Positions 8,102-16,782 of a stretch of 42,118 bases of DNA are shown here, one piece after another. Source of the DNA: an uncultured Lachnospiraceae bacterium (GTDB taxonomy: Bacteria > Bacillota > Clostridia > Lachnospirales > Lachnospiraceae); NCBI GenBank assembly GCA_910587635.1, contig CAJUNB010000034.1:1-42118 (forward strand), read 5' to 3'. The stretch's first letter is position 1, and each line of letters starts with the position of its first letter. Below the pieces are notes generated by a model. The model made no database searches and had not been told where the DNA came from. It was given only the letters and a program-made list of their open reading frames with translations. The position numbers were made by a program, and so were the translations under genes.

Positions 8102-8128
8102 AGGAGAGAGGGCAACCTCTCTCCTTTT
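8102..8128 (+). terminator. Terminator of the PTS operon
   Basis: AGGAGAGAGG (8102-8111), loop GCAA, then CCTCTCTCCT (8116-8125) and a short T run. The ten-pair, G/C-rich stem is a clear intrinsic terminator 31 bp after the ptsG stop. Confidence 0.92.
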
Positions 8129-8131
8129 CTG

Positions 8132-8171
8132 TGCTGTAGGAAATTGCTCCGCAATCCCGATTCCTATAGCA
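8132..8171. repeat. TTCTATAGGA-type palindrome, second copy
   Basis: TGCTGTAGGAA (8132-8142) pairs with TTCCTATAGCA (8161-8171) with one mismatch, and an inner hairpin ATTGC-TCC-GCAAT lies at 8143-8155. It resembles the elements at 3190 and 26727. Confidence 0.6.
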
Positions 8172-8214
8172 TAAATAAATGCACAGCTCCCGGTAAGGAA
8201 ATGACCGCTAAATC

Positions 8215-8243
8215 TTTCCAAACGTCCGGATTTGGTGTATAAT
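8215..8243 (+). promoter_or_regulatory. Probable sigma-A promoter for the zinc-finger gene and polA
   Basis: TTTCCA (8215-8220), 17 bp, then consensus TATAAT (8238-8243). The -35 box matches four of six bases. It is placed 32 bp before the start codon at 8275. Confidence 0.55.
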
Positions 8244-8274
8244 CAAAAAGGTTATCTCTTTCTCAGGAGGATGT

Positions 8275-8598
8275 ATGAATTGTAAAGAAACCCGGAAAAA
8301 TATATATCGGTTTATAGAAGATGAGATAGACGGAAAAGAACTGCAAAACTTTATGAAACATATGGCAGAATGTGAAGAGTGTAGAGAAGAGCTGGGAATT
8401 CAGTTTCTTGTGACAGAAGGCATGCAGCATTTGGAGAAGGAAAATACGTTTGATCTGCAGAGCCGCCTCGATAAAAAAATGGAATTGGCAAGGCGAAAAA
8501 TAAGTTCCCGGAAAAGAATTCTCTGGTTTATGTATTTTATGGAGACACTGGCAATTTTGGCAGTTATTTTCATGACGATATTGGTGATTATGAAATGA
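8275..8598 (+). CDS. Zinc-finger (zf-HC2) membrane protein, anti-sigma-like
   Basis: This 107-residue protein has the HC2 zinc-finger pattern of anti-sigma factors: C3, then H29-x3-C33-x2-C36. A single membrane segment lies at about 83-106 with almost no residues outside. Such proteins usually bind a sigma factor in the cytoplasm, but no sigma gene is nearby and the extracytoplasmic sensor is missing. CAGGAGG precedes ATG 8275. Its TGA overlaps the polA start (ATGA at 8595-8598), so the two genes are translationally coupled. A sigma partner elsewhere, or another role for the finger, is possible. Confidence 0.82.
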   Translation: MNCKETRKNIYRFIEDEIDGKELQNFMKHMAECEECREELGIQFLVTEGMQHLEKENTFDLQSRLDKKMELARRKISSRKRILWFMYFMETLAILAVIFMTILVIMK

Positions 8599-11243
8599 AA
8601 ATGAATGGAAAGATCGTATTAATAGACGGACACAGTATCTTGAATCGGGCGTTTTATGGGGTTCCGCTGCTTAGCAATGCCAGTGGACTGCATACAAACG
8701 GTGTCTATGGATTTCTAAATATTTTGTTTAAAATTCTGGAAGAAGAAGAGCCGGATTATTTGACGGTGGCTTTTGATGTGAGTGCTCCTACCTTCCGGCA
8801 TCAGCTCTATGAGGACTACAAGGGGACGAGAAAGCCCATGCCTCAGGAACTGCATGAACAGGTACCGGTACTGAAAGAACTGTTGCAGGCGATGGGGATA
8901 CAGATCTGTGAAAAGGCTGGACTGGAAGCGGATGATATATTGGGGACTTTGGCAAAGCGTGGGGAAAAGGAAGGGCTGGAAGTGTCTCTTGTATCTGGCG
9001 ACAGGGACTTGCTGCAGATTGCAACGGAGCATATTAAGATACGGATCCCCAAAACAAAAGGTGCCAGAACGGAAATCGAAGACTATTATGGGGCGGATGT
9101 AAAGGCAAAGTATCATGTGACACCTCTACAGTTTATTGAGTTGAAAGCACTGATGGGAGATACGGCAGATAATATTCCCGGTGTACCGAAGATCGGTGAG
9201 AAGACGGCTACAGCATTGATGGAAGAATATGGTTCTATTGATGCTATCTATGAAAATCTGGAAGCCATTTCCAAAAAATCTATACGGGAATCCCTCAGGG
9301 AGAACAGAGCTCTGGCAGATTTGAGCAGGGAACTTGCCACGATTCAGACAGAGGCTGAATTTCCGTTTTCTTTTGAAAAGGCAAGAATGCACAATCTGTA
9401 TACAAAAGAAGCCTACCAGATATGCAAAGAGCTTGAATTTAAAAATTTACTGAAACGGTTTCAGGAGCAGATACCGGAAGAAGAAAATATGATATCAAAA
9501 TATTTTCGGGTAATTACAGACCTGAGAGAAGCCGAGGCGCTGTTTGCGGCCTGTGAGAGGGCGGAAAAAACAGGATTTTATCTGTTAGAGGACAGAGCAT
9601 CGGGGGTAGTCGGGCTTGGACTCTGCCATTCTATAAATGACATATTTGTCATAAAGTGCCAGGGATTTCTTACACAGCAGTATGTGACGGAAAAGCTGGG
9701 CAGACTTCAGGGAAGAACGATGCTGACAGGATTTTTTCTGAAGCGGGCCTATCCTTATTTTTCTGATGAAGATACAGAAAAATGTTTTGATATTCAGATT
9801 GCGGCCTATTTGCTCAATCCGCTGAAAAATGATTATGCCATTGAAGATGTGGCAAATGAGCATCTTGGCCTGCCTATGGCAGGGTATGGCGAGAATTTTG
9901 GAAAGAAAACGATGCAAGAGGCAGCGGAGACAGAAGAGGAAAAATGGATTAGTTATGGTTGTTATGCCGCCTATACTGCATTTGCGGCCCAGGCTGTTTT
10001 AGAGTGCAAACTGACGGAAACGGGGATGGACAGATTGTTTCATGAAATCGAAATGCCCCTTTCTTATGTTTTGTATGCCATGGAGCGGGAGGGCATCCAG
10101 GTGGAAGCGAAGGCGCTCCATAAATATGGAGAGGCCCTTTCCGGTAGAATCGTCCAACTGGAAAAGAGCATCCATGAAAAAGCCGGAGAAGATTTCAATG
10201 TCAATTCTCCCAAACAACTGGGAGAAATTCTGTTTGGGAAGTTGGGATTGCCGGGAGGAAAGAAGACAAAGACCGGATATTCCACTGCTGCAGACGTGCT
10301 GGAAAAGCTGGCGCCTGACTATCCTATCGTCAATGAAATACTGGAATATCGGCAGCTTGCCAAGTTAAAGTCCACTTATGCGGATGGGCTTTCGACTTTT
10401 ATCGGAGAGGACCGGAGAATACACACCAATTTTAATCAGACCATTACTGCCACGGGGCGGATCAGTTCCACAGAACCGAATCTGCAAAATATACCGATGC
10501 GCATGGAGCTGGGACGTATGATTCGGAAAGTATTTGTCCCCGGGGAGGGGCATATTTTTACCGATGCGGACTACTCCCAGATCGAGCTTCGTATATTGGC
10601 TCATATGTCCGGGGATGAACAACTCATAGAGGCCTATCGGATGGATGAAGATATCCACCGGATAACTGCGGCAAAAGTATTCCATATTCCCTTGTCTGAG
10701 GTGACAGATCTTCAGAGGCGCAATGCCAAGGCGGTCAATTTCGGGATTGTATATGGCATCAGTTCTTTTGGACTGAGTCAGGATTTGAGTATTTCCAGAA
10801 AAGAGGCGGAAGCCTATATTCAGGAATATTTTGCCACCTATCCGAAAGTAAAAGAATTTCTTGACCGGTCGGTGGAAGAAGCAAAGAAAAATGGTTATGT
10901 GACGACAATGTTCGGACGCAGGCGTCCGGTGCCGGAACTGTCTTCCGGCAATTTTATGCAGCGTTCCTTTGGAGAACGGGTGGCCATGAATTCGCCGATC
11001 CAGGGAACTGCGGCAGATATTATTAAAATAGCGATGATTCATGTATACAGGGCTTTGAAAGAGGCAGGGTGCAAATCCAGATTGATTTTGCAGATTCACG
11101 ATGAACTGTTGATTGAGACACTGGAAGAAGAGGCACAGACAGTAGAGCGGATTCTCCGGGAGGAGATGAAGCAGGCAGCCACTTTGGCGGTGGCATTGGA
11201 AGTGGATTTGCATACGGGTATGAACTGGTATGAGGCAAAGTGA
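8595..11243 (+). CDS. polA: DNA polymerase I
   Basis: DNA polymerase I fills gaps and removes RNA primers. The 882-residue protein has a 5'-3' exonuclease domain (about 1-290, with IDGHSILNRAFYG and the helix-hairpin-helix IPGVPKIGEKTA), a vestigial 3'-5' exonuclease-like domain (about 300-480) and the family A polymerase domain. Polymerase motif A is DADYSQIELR (from about D657), motif B is RRNAKAVNFGIVYG and motif C is QIHDE (833-837). In the middle domain the catalytic D-x-E of proofreading enzymes is not seen (FYLLEDRASGVVG), so proofreading is probably absent. It overlaps the preceding gene by four bases and is followed by coaE. Confidence 0.97.
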   Translation: MKMNGKIVLIDGHSILNRAFYGVPLLSNASGLHTNGVYGFLNILFKILEEEEPDYLTVAFDVSAPTFRHQLYEDYKGTRKPMPQELHEQVPVLKELLQAMGIQICEKAGLEADDILGTLAKRGEKEGLEVSLVSGDRDLLQIATEHIKIRIPKTKGARTEIEDYYGADVKAKYHVTPLQFIELKALMGDTADNIPGVPKIGEKTATALMEEYGSIDAIYENLEAISKKSIRESLRENRALADLSRELATIQTEAEFPFSFEKARMHNLYTKEAYQICKELEFKNLLKRFQEQIPEEENMISKYFRVITDLREAEALFAACERAEKTGFYLLEDRASGVVGLGLCHSINDIFVIKCQGFLTQQYVTEKLGRLQGRTMLTGFFLKRAYPYFSDEDTEKCFDIQIAAYLLNPLKNDYAIEDVANEHLGLPMAGYGENFGKKTMQEAAETEEEKWISYGCYAAYTAFAAQAVLECKLTETGMDRLFHEIEMPLSYVLYAMEREGIQVEAKALHKYGEALSGRIVQLEKSIHEKAGEDFNVNSPKQLGEILFGKLGLPGGKKTKTGYSTAADVLEKLAPDYPIVNEILEYRQLAKLKSTYADGLSTFIGEDRRIHTNFNQTITATGRISSTEPNLQNIPMRMELGRMIRKVFVPGEGHIFTDADYSQIELRILAHMSGDEQLIEAYRMDEDIHRITAAKVFHIPLSEVTDLQRRNAKAVNFGIVYGISSFGLSQDLSISRKEAEAYIQEYFATYPKVKEFLDRSVEEAKKNGYVTTMFGRRRPVPELSSGNFMQRSFGERVAMNSPIQGTAADIIKIAMIHVYRALKEAGCKSRLILQIHDELLIETLEEEAQTVERILREEMKQAATLAVALEVDLHTGMNWYEAK

Positions 11244-11250
11244 GAAACAG

Positions 11251-11856
11251 ATGAGAATAATCGGAATCACCGGAGGAGCCGGCGCTGGTAAGACGCTGCT
11301 TATGACTTATATCAAAGAGCGATATGCCTGCCGTATTCTGCTGGCAGATGAGGTGGCGAAGGCGCTGCAGCAGCCGGGAGAAGTCTGCTATGAACAGATC
11401 GTAAATTTGTTGGGAAAGGATATCATCGGATTGGATGGTACCATTATACCATCGAAGATGGCAGAGCGGATTTTCCGGGATAAAGAACTGTTGAAGGCGG
11501 TCAATACTATCGTACATCCGGCAGTAAAACAATATATTATGGAAGAGATTCGGAAAGAGGCAAATCGGGGAGAGTCAGCGTTCTTCTTCCTGGAAGCGGC
11601 TCTTTTGATTGAATGTGGCTATATGGGGATTGTAGAAGAAATGTGGTATGTCTATGCCAGAGAAGAGGTGCGCCGAAAGCGGCTGAAAGAAAGCCGGGGA
11701 TATTCGGAGGCAAAGATCGACAGTATTATGCAGTCACAGCTTCCTGAAAATACATACAGAGAGCACTGTGGATTTATCATTGATAACAGCGGGGAAGCTG
11801 CATATGCCTATGAACAGATTGACAATAAGATGGGGGAATATCTGTGGAAGAAGTGA
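11251..11856 (+). CDS. coaE: Dephospho-CoA kinase
   Basis: This enzyme does the last step of coenzyme A synthesis, phosphorylating the 3' hydroxyl of dephospho-CoA with ATP. The 201-residue P-loop kinase begins MRIIGITGGAGAGKT. The P-loop is GGAGAGKT, and the CoA domain has DEVAK and VNTIVHPAV; YVYAREEVRRKRLKESRGYS is the lid region. An in-frame ATG at 11230 inside polA would add seven residues; 11251 matches the usual family start. The end overlaps the next gene by 13 bases. The product is close to the normal 200 residues. Confidence 0.92.
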   Translation: MRIIGITGGAGAGKTLLMTYIKERYACRILLADEVAKALQQPGEVCYEQIVNLLGKDIIGLDGTIIPSKMAERIFRDKELLKAVNTIVHPAVKQYIMEEIRKEANRGESAFFFLEAALLIECGYMGIVEEMWYVYAREEVRRKRLKESRGYSEAKIDSIMQSQLPENTYREHCGFIIDNSGEAAYAYEQIDNKMGEYLWKK

Positions 11857-14039
11857 AAACATATCCTGAAAAACTTGTTTTTGGCCTGGATATTGGGACG
11901 AGAAGTATCGTGGGGACGGTGGGCTATAAAGTTGAAGATCAGTTCTATATTGTAGCGCAGCGGGTCAGAGAGCATGAGACTAGATCTATGCTGGACGGAC
12001 AAATTCATGATATCGGCAGAGTGGGCGCTACGATTTCTCAGGTGAAAAAAGAGCTGGAAGAAGTGGTGGGCGTTCGGCTGACTGATGTATGTATCGCTGC
12101 AGCGGGCCGGGTGCTGAAAACTGTAAATGTGCATACAGAGCAGATATTTGAAGAAGAAAAAGAGATTACACCGGAAGACATCTATGAGCTGAACTCCAAA
12201 GGAATCGAAGCGGCCTATGAAGAGCTTGGAGGTACGGAAGACTCCGGCGTGAAATTTTATTGCGTGGGATATTCTGTCGTCCGGTATTATATGAATCAAT
12301 ATGTGATAGGTAATCTGGAAAATCACAGGACAAATCAGATTGGCGTGGATTTGATCGCTACATTTCTGCCGCAGGATGTGGTAGACGGTCTGTACAAGGC
12401 AGTGGAGCAGGCGGAGCTGGAAGTGGTCAATCTGACATTGGAGCCGATTGCTGCTATTCAGGTAGCTATCCCGGAGATGTATCGTTTGCTGAATATCGGA
12501 TTGGTAGATGTAGGGGCAGGAACATCCGACATCTCCATTACCCAGGGGGGAAGCATTATTGCCTATGGTATGATTCCCATCGCAGGAGACGCCCTGACAG
12601 AGGCAGTAGCACAATATTGCCTCGTAGATTTCGCAACGGCAGAACAGATCAAAAGAGACTGCTGTGACAAAGAAGAAATTGCCTATCAGGATATTATGGG
12701 GCTGACCCAGACAGTGACCCGGGAAAAGATGCTGGAAGTGATAAAACCGGTTATTGTTTCTATGACAGAGCAGGTTTCCGACAAGATCAGGGAGCTGAAC
12801 GGGGACAAGTCGGTAAGTGCGGTATTTGTAGTGGGTGGAGGCGGCAAAATACCTGGCTATACGGATGCCCTTTCGATGCACCTGGATATTCCCCGTGAGC
12901 GGGTGGCACTGCGGGGAAAAGAAGTCATGGAAAAGGTACATTTTCTGGAACGGGAGACAGAAAAGGATTCTCTGCTTGTGACGCCTATTGGAATCTGCCT
13001 GTCCTTCTATGAGCAGAGCAACTCTTTTATATTTGTTACGTTTAACAATCATAGAATCAAATTATACGATAATTCTAAGCTGGCAGTGGTGGATGCGGCC
13101 ATGCATTCGGAATTTCCAAATGAGGATTTGTTTCCAAAGAGGGGCAGGGAACTACGATTTACAGTGGATGGCAAGAGCCGGATGATAAGAGGCGAGCTGG
13201 GTGAGGCTTCCGTTATTACGGTAAATGGTGCGCCTGCGGATATTTATACACCCATTCACGCCAATGACGTAATCCATGTACAGGAGTCTACGGCAGGAAA
13301 GGCAGCGTTCCTTGAGATACGGAAACTCCCGGAATACAAAGCAGTCATAACGGTGGAAGTAAATGAGAAAACAGTATCTCTGCCCAAGTTTGCCAATGTG
13401 AACGGAAGACTACAGTCCGGCTATTACGATATCAAAGAAAATGACGAGATAGAGATGTTGAACTTTTATACAGTACAGCAGATCGCAGAGTTTATGGATG
13501 TGATGCTGAACAGGGAGATGAATATTTATGTCAACAATAAATTGGCAGATATGGACACAAAAGTATATGAAAATTTTTCTGTCATATGGACATTGGAAAC
13601 ATTGGAGCTGTCTGATGTAGAGCAGTATGAAAAGAAGACAGAAGATAAAAACGGGAGCACAGAACTCTCTTATGACAGTCTGCCTGAAGAGGAGGAAGGG
13701 GAAATATCCGCTGAAGCAGAGGAGACGGATGAAGAGATTGCCGGGGAAGATCAGACAGAGTCTCCGGCAGCGGGCAGTCGGCCGCATTCTTTGAAAGAAC
13801 CGGTAAAAGATGCCATGGCTCAGGCGGAAAATACATCCATTGTTGTCTTTGTCAATGGCAACAGGATAGCAATGTCCGGGAAACCGGCCTATGTGTTTGT
13901 AGATGTGTTTGATTACATTGATTTCGACCTTTCGAAACCAAAGGGGAAAGGGATTGCTACCATACTGAACGGAAGAGAGGCACAGTATATGGAAACTCTT
14001 CTGGGAGGAGAAAAGATAGAAATTTACTGGAAGGAATGA
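11844..14039 (+). CDS. FtsA-like cell division ATPase with extended C-terminus
   Basis: This 731-residue protein has the actin/Hsp70-type ATPase fold of FtsA: phosphate 1 loop GLDIGTRS (14-21), phosphate 2 loop VDVGAGTSDIS (221-231) and adenosine loop VVGGGGKIPG (329-338). It is much longer than FtsA (about 420). After residue 430 come repeats of the form V-x-V-N-G that look like beta-grasp modules (about 435-487, 500-585 and 665-731), with an acidic low-complexity linker (about 612-645). GTG 11844 is used, with GGGGGAA just before; it overlaps coaE by 13 bases and runs into the next gene by one overlap. It may act in division or polarity in the cytoplasm. It is not the canonical ftsA, which sits beside ftsZ elsewhere. 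Confidence 0.85.
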   Translation: MEEVKTYPEKLVFGLDIGTRSIVGTVGYKVEDQFYIVAQRVREHETRSMLDGQIHDIGRVGATISQVKKELEEVVGVRLTDVCIAAAGRVLKTVNVHTEQIFEEEKEITPEDIYELNSKGIEAAYEELGGTEDSGVKFYCVGYSVVRYYMNQYVIGNLENHRTNQIGVDLIATFLPQDVVDGLYKAVEQAELEVVNLTLEPIAAIQVAIPEMYRLLNIGLVDVGAGTSDISITQGGSIIAYGMIPIAGDALTEAVAQYCLVDFATAEQIKRDCCDKEEIAYQDIMGLTQTVTREKMLEVIKPVIVSMTEQVSDKIRELNGDKSVSAVFVVGGGGKIPGYTDALSMHLDIPRERVALRGKEVMEKVHFLERETEKDSLLVTPIGICLSFYEQSNSFIFVTFNNHRIKLYDNSKLAVVDAAMHSEFPNEDLFPKRGRELRFTVDGKSRMIRGELGEASVITVNGAPADIYTPIHANDVIHVQESTAGKAAFLEIRKLPEYKAVITVEVNEKTVSLPKFANVNGRLQSGYYDIKENDEIEMLNFYTVQQIAEFMDVMLNREMNIYVNNKLADMDTKVYENFSVIWTLETLELSDVEQYEKKTEDKNGSTELSYDSLPEEEEGEISAEAEETDEEIAGEDQTESPAAGSRPHSLKEPVKDAMAQAENTSIVVFVNGNRIAMSGKPAYVFVDVFDYIDFDLSKPKGKGIATILNGREAQYMETLLGGEKIEIYWKE

Positions 14040-14044
14040 CAAAA

Positions 14045-14842
14045 ATGAGATTGTGCAGCATCGCCAGTGGCAGCAGTGGCAACTGTATTTATATCGGAAC
14101 GGACACGACGCATCTGCTGGTGGATACAGGCATCAGTAAAAAGAGGATTGAAGAGGGGCTGACCTCTCTGGAACTGTCTTTGAACGAAATTGACGGTATT
14201 TTGCTGACTCATGAACATTCAGATCATGTAAGCGGTCTGCGGGTATTGCTTCGGAAACGGGAAATACCGGTCTATGGGACAAAAGGAACGATACGAAAGA
14301 TAAAAGAGAGCCGACAGCTGGGAGATATTCCTGAAGATTTGTTTCAGGAAGTGAAGCAGGAGGAAGCCTTTACCATTAAGGATATGACAGTGACACCGAT
14401 GCACATTTCCCATGATGCGGCAGAGCCGGTGGCCTACCGTTTTCGACACGATAAAAAGAATGCGGCTGTTGTCACTGATCTTGGATGCTATAACGATTAT
14501 ACGGTAGAATGCCTGCGGGGGATGGATGCTCTGCTACTGGAGGCCAATCACGATGTGAGAATGCTGGAGACGGGCTCCTATCCTTATTATCTGAAGCAGA
14601 GAATATTGGGAGAGAGAGGGCATCTGTCCAATGAAAATTCCGGGCGGTTTTTGTCCCGTATCTTGCATGACAGATTGAAAGCAGTGGTATTGGGGCATCT
14701 CAGTAAGGAAAATAATATGCCGCAGCTGGCCTACGAGACGGTGAGGGTGGAAATCACGATGGCGGACAATGAATTCAAAGGCAGTGATTTTCCGATTATC
14801 GTGGCAAGGCGCAGCGGGGTATCGGATATCATACATATATAA
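14045..14842 (+). CDS. MBL-fold metallo-hydrolase, YycJ/WalJ family
   Basis: This 265-residue metallo-beta-lactamase-fold protein resembles YycJ (WalJ), a 5'-3' DNA exonuclease-type hydrolase of Firmicutes. The start CSIASGSSGNC and the metal motif LLTHEHSDHVSGL are diagnostic, with later ligands in HISHDAAE, VTDLGC and LGHLSKENN. The family normally lies next to walRK (two-component system); here it follows the FtsA-like gene. ATG 14036 overlaps the preceding stop, but ATG 14045 has GGAAGGA nine bases upstream and is preferred. Both are in the same frame. Confidence 0.88.
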   Translation: MRLCSIASGSSGNCIYIGTDTTHLLVDTGISKKRIEEGLTSLELSLNEIDGILLTHEHSDHVSGLRVLLRKREIPVYGTKGTIRKIKESRQLGDIPEDLFQEVKQEEAFTIKDMTVTPMHISHDAAEPVAYRFRHDKKNAAVVTDLGCYNDYTVECLRGMDALLLEANHDVRMLETGSYPYYLKQRILGERGHLSNENSGRFLSRILHDRLKAVVLGHLSKENNMPQLAYETVRVEITMADNEFKGSDFPIIVARRSGVSDIIHI

Positions 14843-14874
14843 AAGGGAAAGAAAATCCCGGTAAAGGAGAGCAT

Positions 14875-15147
14875 ATGAAAAAGACAATTATTACCGTAGT
14901 GGGAAAGGACACAGTGGGAATCATAGCGAAGGTCTGTACTTATCTGGCAGAGAAAGACATCAATATTTTGGATATTTCCCAGACGATTGTACAGGGATAT
15001 TTTAATATGATGATGGTAGTGGACACTTCCCAAACGAAAAAGAGCCACGGAGATATGTCAGAAGAGCTGAAGGCCCTGGGAGAGGGGATCGGTGTGATTA
15101 TTAAATGTCAGAGAGAAGAAATTTTTGAAAAAATGCACAGGATTTGA
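14875..15147 (+). CDS. ACT domain protein (UPF0237 type)
   Basis: This 90-residue protein is a single ACT domain (about 3-75), a small ligand-binding fold that usually senses amino acids. GKDTVGIIAKVCTYLAEKDINILDISQT is the typical first half. It has an AAAGGAG ribosome site. It pairs with the DUF711 gene that follows, a conserved arrangement in many Firmicutes. It probably forms a regulatory partner for that protein; the ligand is unknown. Confidence 0.9.
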   Translation: MKKTIITVVGKDTVGIIAKVCTYLAEKDINILDISQTIVQGYFNMMMVVDTSQTKKSHGDMSEELKALGEGIGVIIKCQREEIFEKMHRI

Positions 15148-15180
15148 GAAACGTCAGGAAAGAATAATGGGAGGATGGGC

Positions 15181-16545
15181 ATGCTGAATATATTTGAAGT
15201 GGCAGAGACCAATAAGATGATTGAGAAAGAAAATCTGGATGTGCGTACGATCACACTGGGGATCAGCCTTCTGGACTGTATTGTTTCGGATCTGGAGCAG
15301 CTAAACAAAAATATTTTTAATAAAATTACGAAAACTGCCAGAAATCTGGTGTCTGCGGGGAAAGAAATTGAACAGGAGTTTGGAATCCCCATAGTAAATA
15401 AACGAATTTCTGTGACGCCTATTGGGATTGTGGGAGCAAGTGCCTGCAAGACGCCGGAGGATTTTGTGACGATTGCGCATACGATGGACAGAGCGGCAAA
15501 GGAAGTGGGGGTCAACCTGATCGGCGGGTATTCTGCGCTCGTTTCCAAAGGAATGACCTATGGAGACGAGCTTTTAATCCGGTCAATTCCCATGGCGCTA
15601 GCTCAGACAGAGCGGGTGTGCAGTTCCGTAAATCTGGGTTCTTCCCGGACTGGTATCAATATGGACGGTGTCAGACTGATGGGAGAGATTATCAAAGAGA
15701 CGGCAGAGCTGACAAAAGAGCAGGATGGAGCTGCCTGTATGAAACTTGTTGTGTTTTGTAACGCGCCGGATGATAATCCGTTTATGGCCGGTGCTTTTCA
15801 TGGAGTGACAGAATGCGATGCGGTCATCAATGTGGGAGTCAGCGGTCCGGGGGTTGTTAAAACTGCCCTGGAAAAGGTGAGGGGAGAAAATTTTGAAGTT
15901 CTCTGTGAGACAATAAAGAAGACAGCATTTAAAGTGACCCGGGTAGGCCAGCTCGTAGCACAGGAGGCTTCCAGGATGCTGGATATCCCGTTCGGTATTG
16001 TGGATCTGTCTCTTGCACCAACGCCTGCAGTAGGTGACAGTGTGGCGGATATTTTGTGTGAAATCGGTCTGGAATATGCGGGTGCGCCCGGGACTACGGC
16101 TGCGCTTGCTCTTTTGAACGACCAAGTGAAAAAAGGAGGCGTTATGGCCTCTTCCTATGTGGGCGGACTGAGCGGGGCGTTTATTCCCGTTTCAGAAGAT
16201 CAGGGGATGATTGATGCAGTGACGGCGGGGGCTCTGACACTGGAAAAGCTGGAAGCAATGACATGCGTATGTTCCGTAGGCCTGGATATGATTGCCATAC
16301 CCGGAGAGACGAAAGCAACATCGATATCCGGTATGATTGCAGATGAAATGGCCATCGGTATGGTGAACCAGAAGACGACGGCAGTGCGTGTCATTCCGGC
16401 TATTGGCAAGGACGTGGGAGATAAGGTAGAGTTTGGCGGGCTGTTTGGTTATGCCCCGGTTATGCCGGTGAATAAATTTTCCTGTGATGCTTTTATTGGC
16501 AGAGGGGGCAGGATTCCTGCACCGATACACAGTTTTAAAAATTGA
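15181..16545 (+). CDS. PFL family protein (DUF711/UPF0210)
   Basis: This 454-residue protein belongs to DUF711, a family with a fold related to glycyl-radical enzymes but with no established activity. Landmarks are ITLGISLLDC, a central GVSGPGVVK and FGIVDLSLAPTPAVGDSVADIL, then a Gly-rich C-terminus (GRGGRIPAPIHS). ATG 15181 follows GGGAGG by six bases; ATG 15175 directly abuts the ribosome site and is less likely. The ACT gene just upstream is its usual neighbour. Its TGA stop (16543-16545) is part of the direct repeat flanking the next element. Confidence 0.9.
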   Translation: MLNIFEVAETNKMIEKENLDVRTITLGISLLDCIVSDLEQLNKNIFNKITKTARNLVSAGKEIEQEFGIPIVNKRISVTPIGIVGASACKTPEDFVTIAHTMDRAAKEVGVNLIGGYSALVSKGMTYGDELLIRSIPMALAQTERVCSSVNLGSSRTGINMDGVRLMGEIIKETAELTKEQDGAACMKLVVFCNAPDDNPFMAGAFHGVTECDAVINVGVSGPGVVKTALEKVRGENFEVLCETIKKTAFKVTRVGQLVAQEASRMLDIPFGIVDLSLAPTPAVGDSVADILCEIGLEYAGAPGTTAALALLNDQVKKGGVMASSYVGGLSGAFIPVSEDQGMIDAVTAGALTLEKLEAMTCVCSVGLDMIAIPGETKATSISGMIADEMAIGMVNQKTTAVRVIPAIGKDVGDKVEFGGLFGYAPVMPVNKFSCDAFIGRGGRIPAPIHSFKN

Positions 16546-16552
16546 CAATTTG

Positions 16553-16692
16553 TAACAGTTCAGCCTCCGGCTTCACTGTTAGGGAATCTGCCCATTCCAG
16601 ACCGCCTTTGGCGAGGAGCAGATTCTCTCTTGGCCCATTTACACATTCTCACGGACATTGCAGCAAGTGCAAAGTCCTGGGCTGAACTGTTA
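16553..16692. mobile_element. 140-bp MITE-like palindromic element
   Basis: Perfect 13-bp terminal inverted repeats (TAACAGTTCAGCC at 16553-16565, GGCTGAACTGTTA at 16680-16692) bound a non-coding stretch with an inner hairpin (GAATCTGC near 16583 against GCAGATTC near 16618). The element is flanked by near-identical 10-bp direct repeats, TGACAATTTG (16543-16552) and TGACAATATG (16693-16702), as a target-site duplication would be. The left flank contains the stop codon of the DUF711 gene. Confidence 0.75.
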
Positions 16693-16721
16693 TGACAATA
16701 TGCACAAAAATATTGAAAAGA

Positions 16722-16751
16722 TTGACTTGTATATAGATTATATTGTACAAT
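16722..16751 (+). promoter_or_regulatory. Sigma-A promoter of the peptide-use operon
   Basis: TTGACT (16722-16727), 18 bp, then TACAAT (16746-16751). It lies 31 bp before the OPT start codon. Confidence 0.72.
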
Positions 16752-16782
16752 GAAAATACTATACATGAAAGGTGGTAACTAA

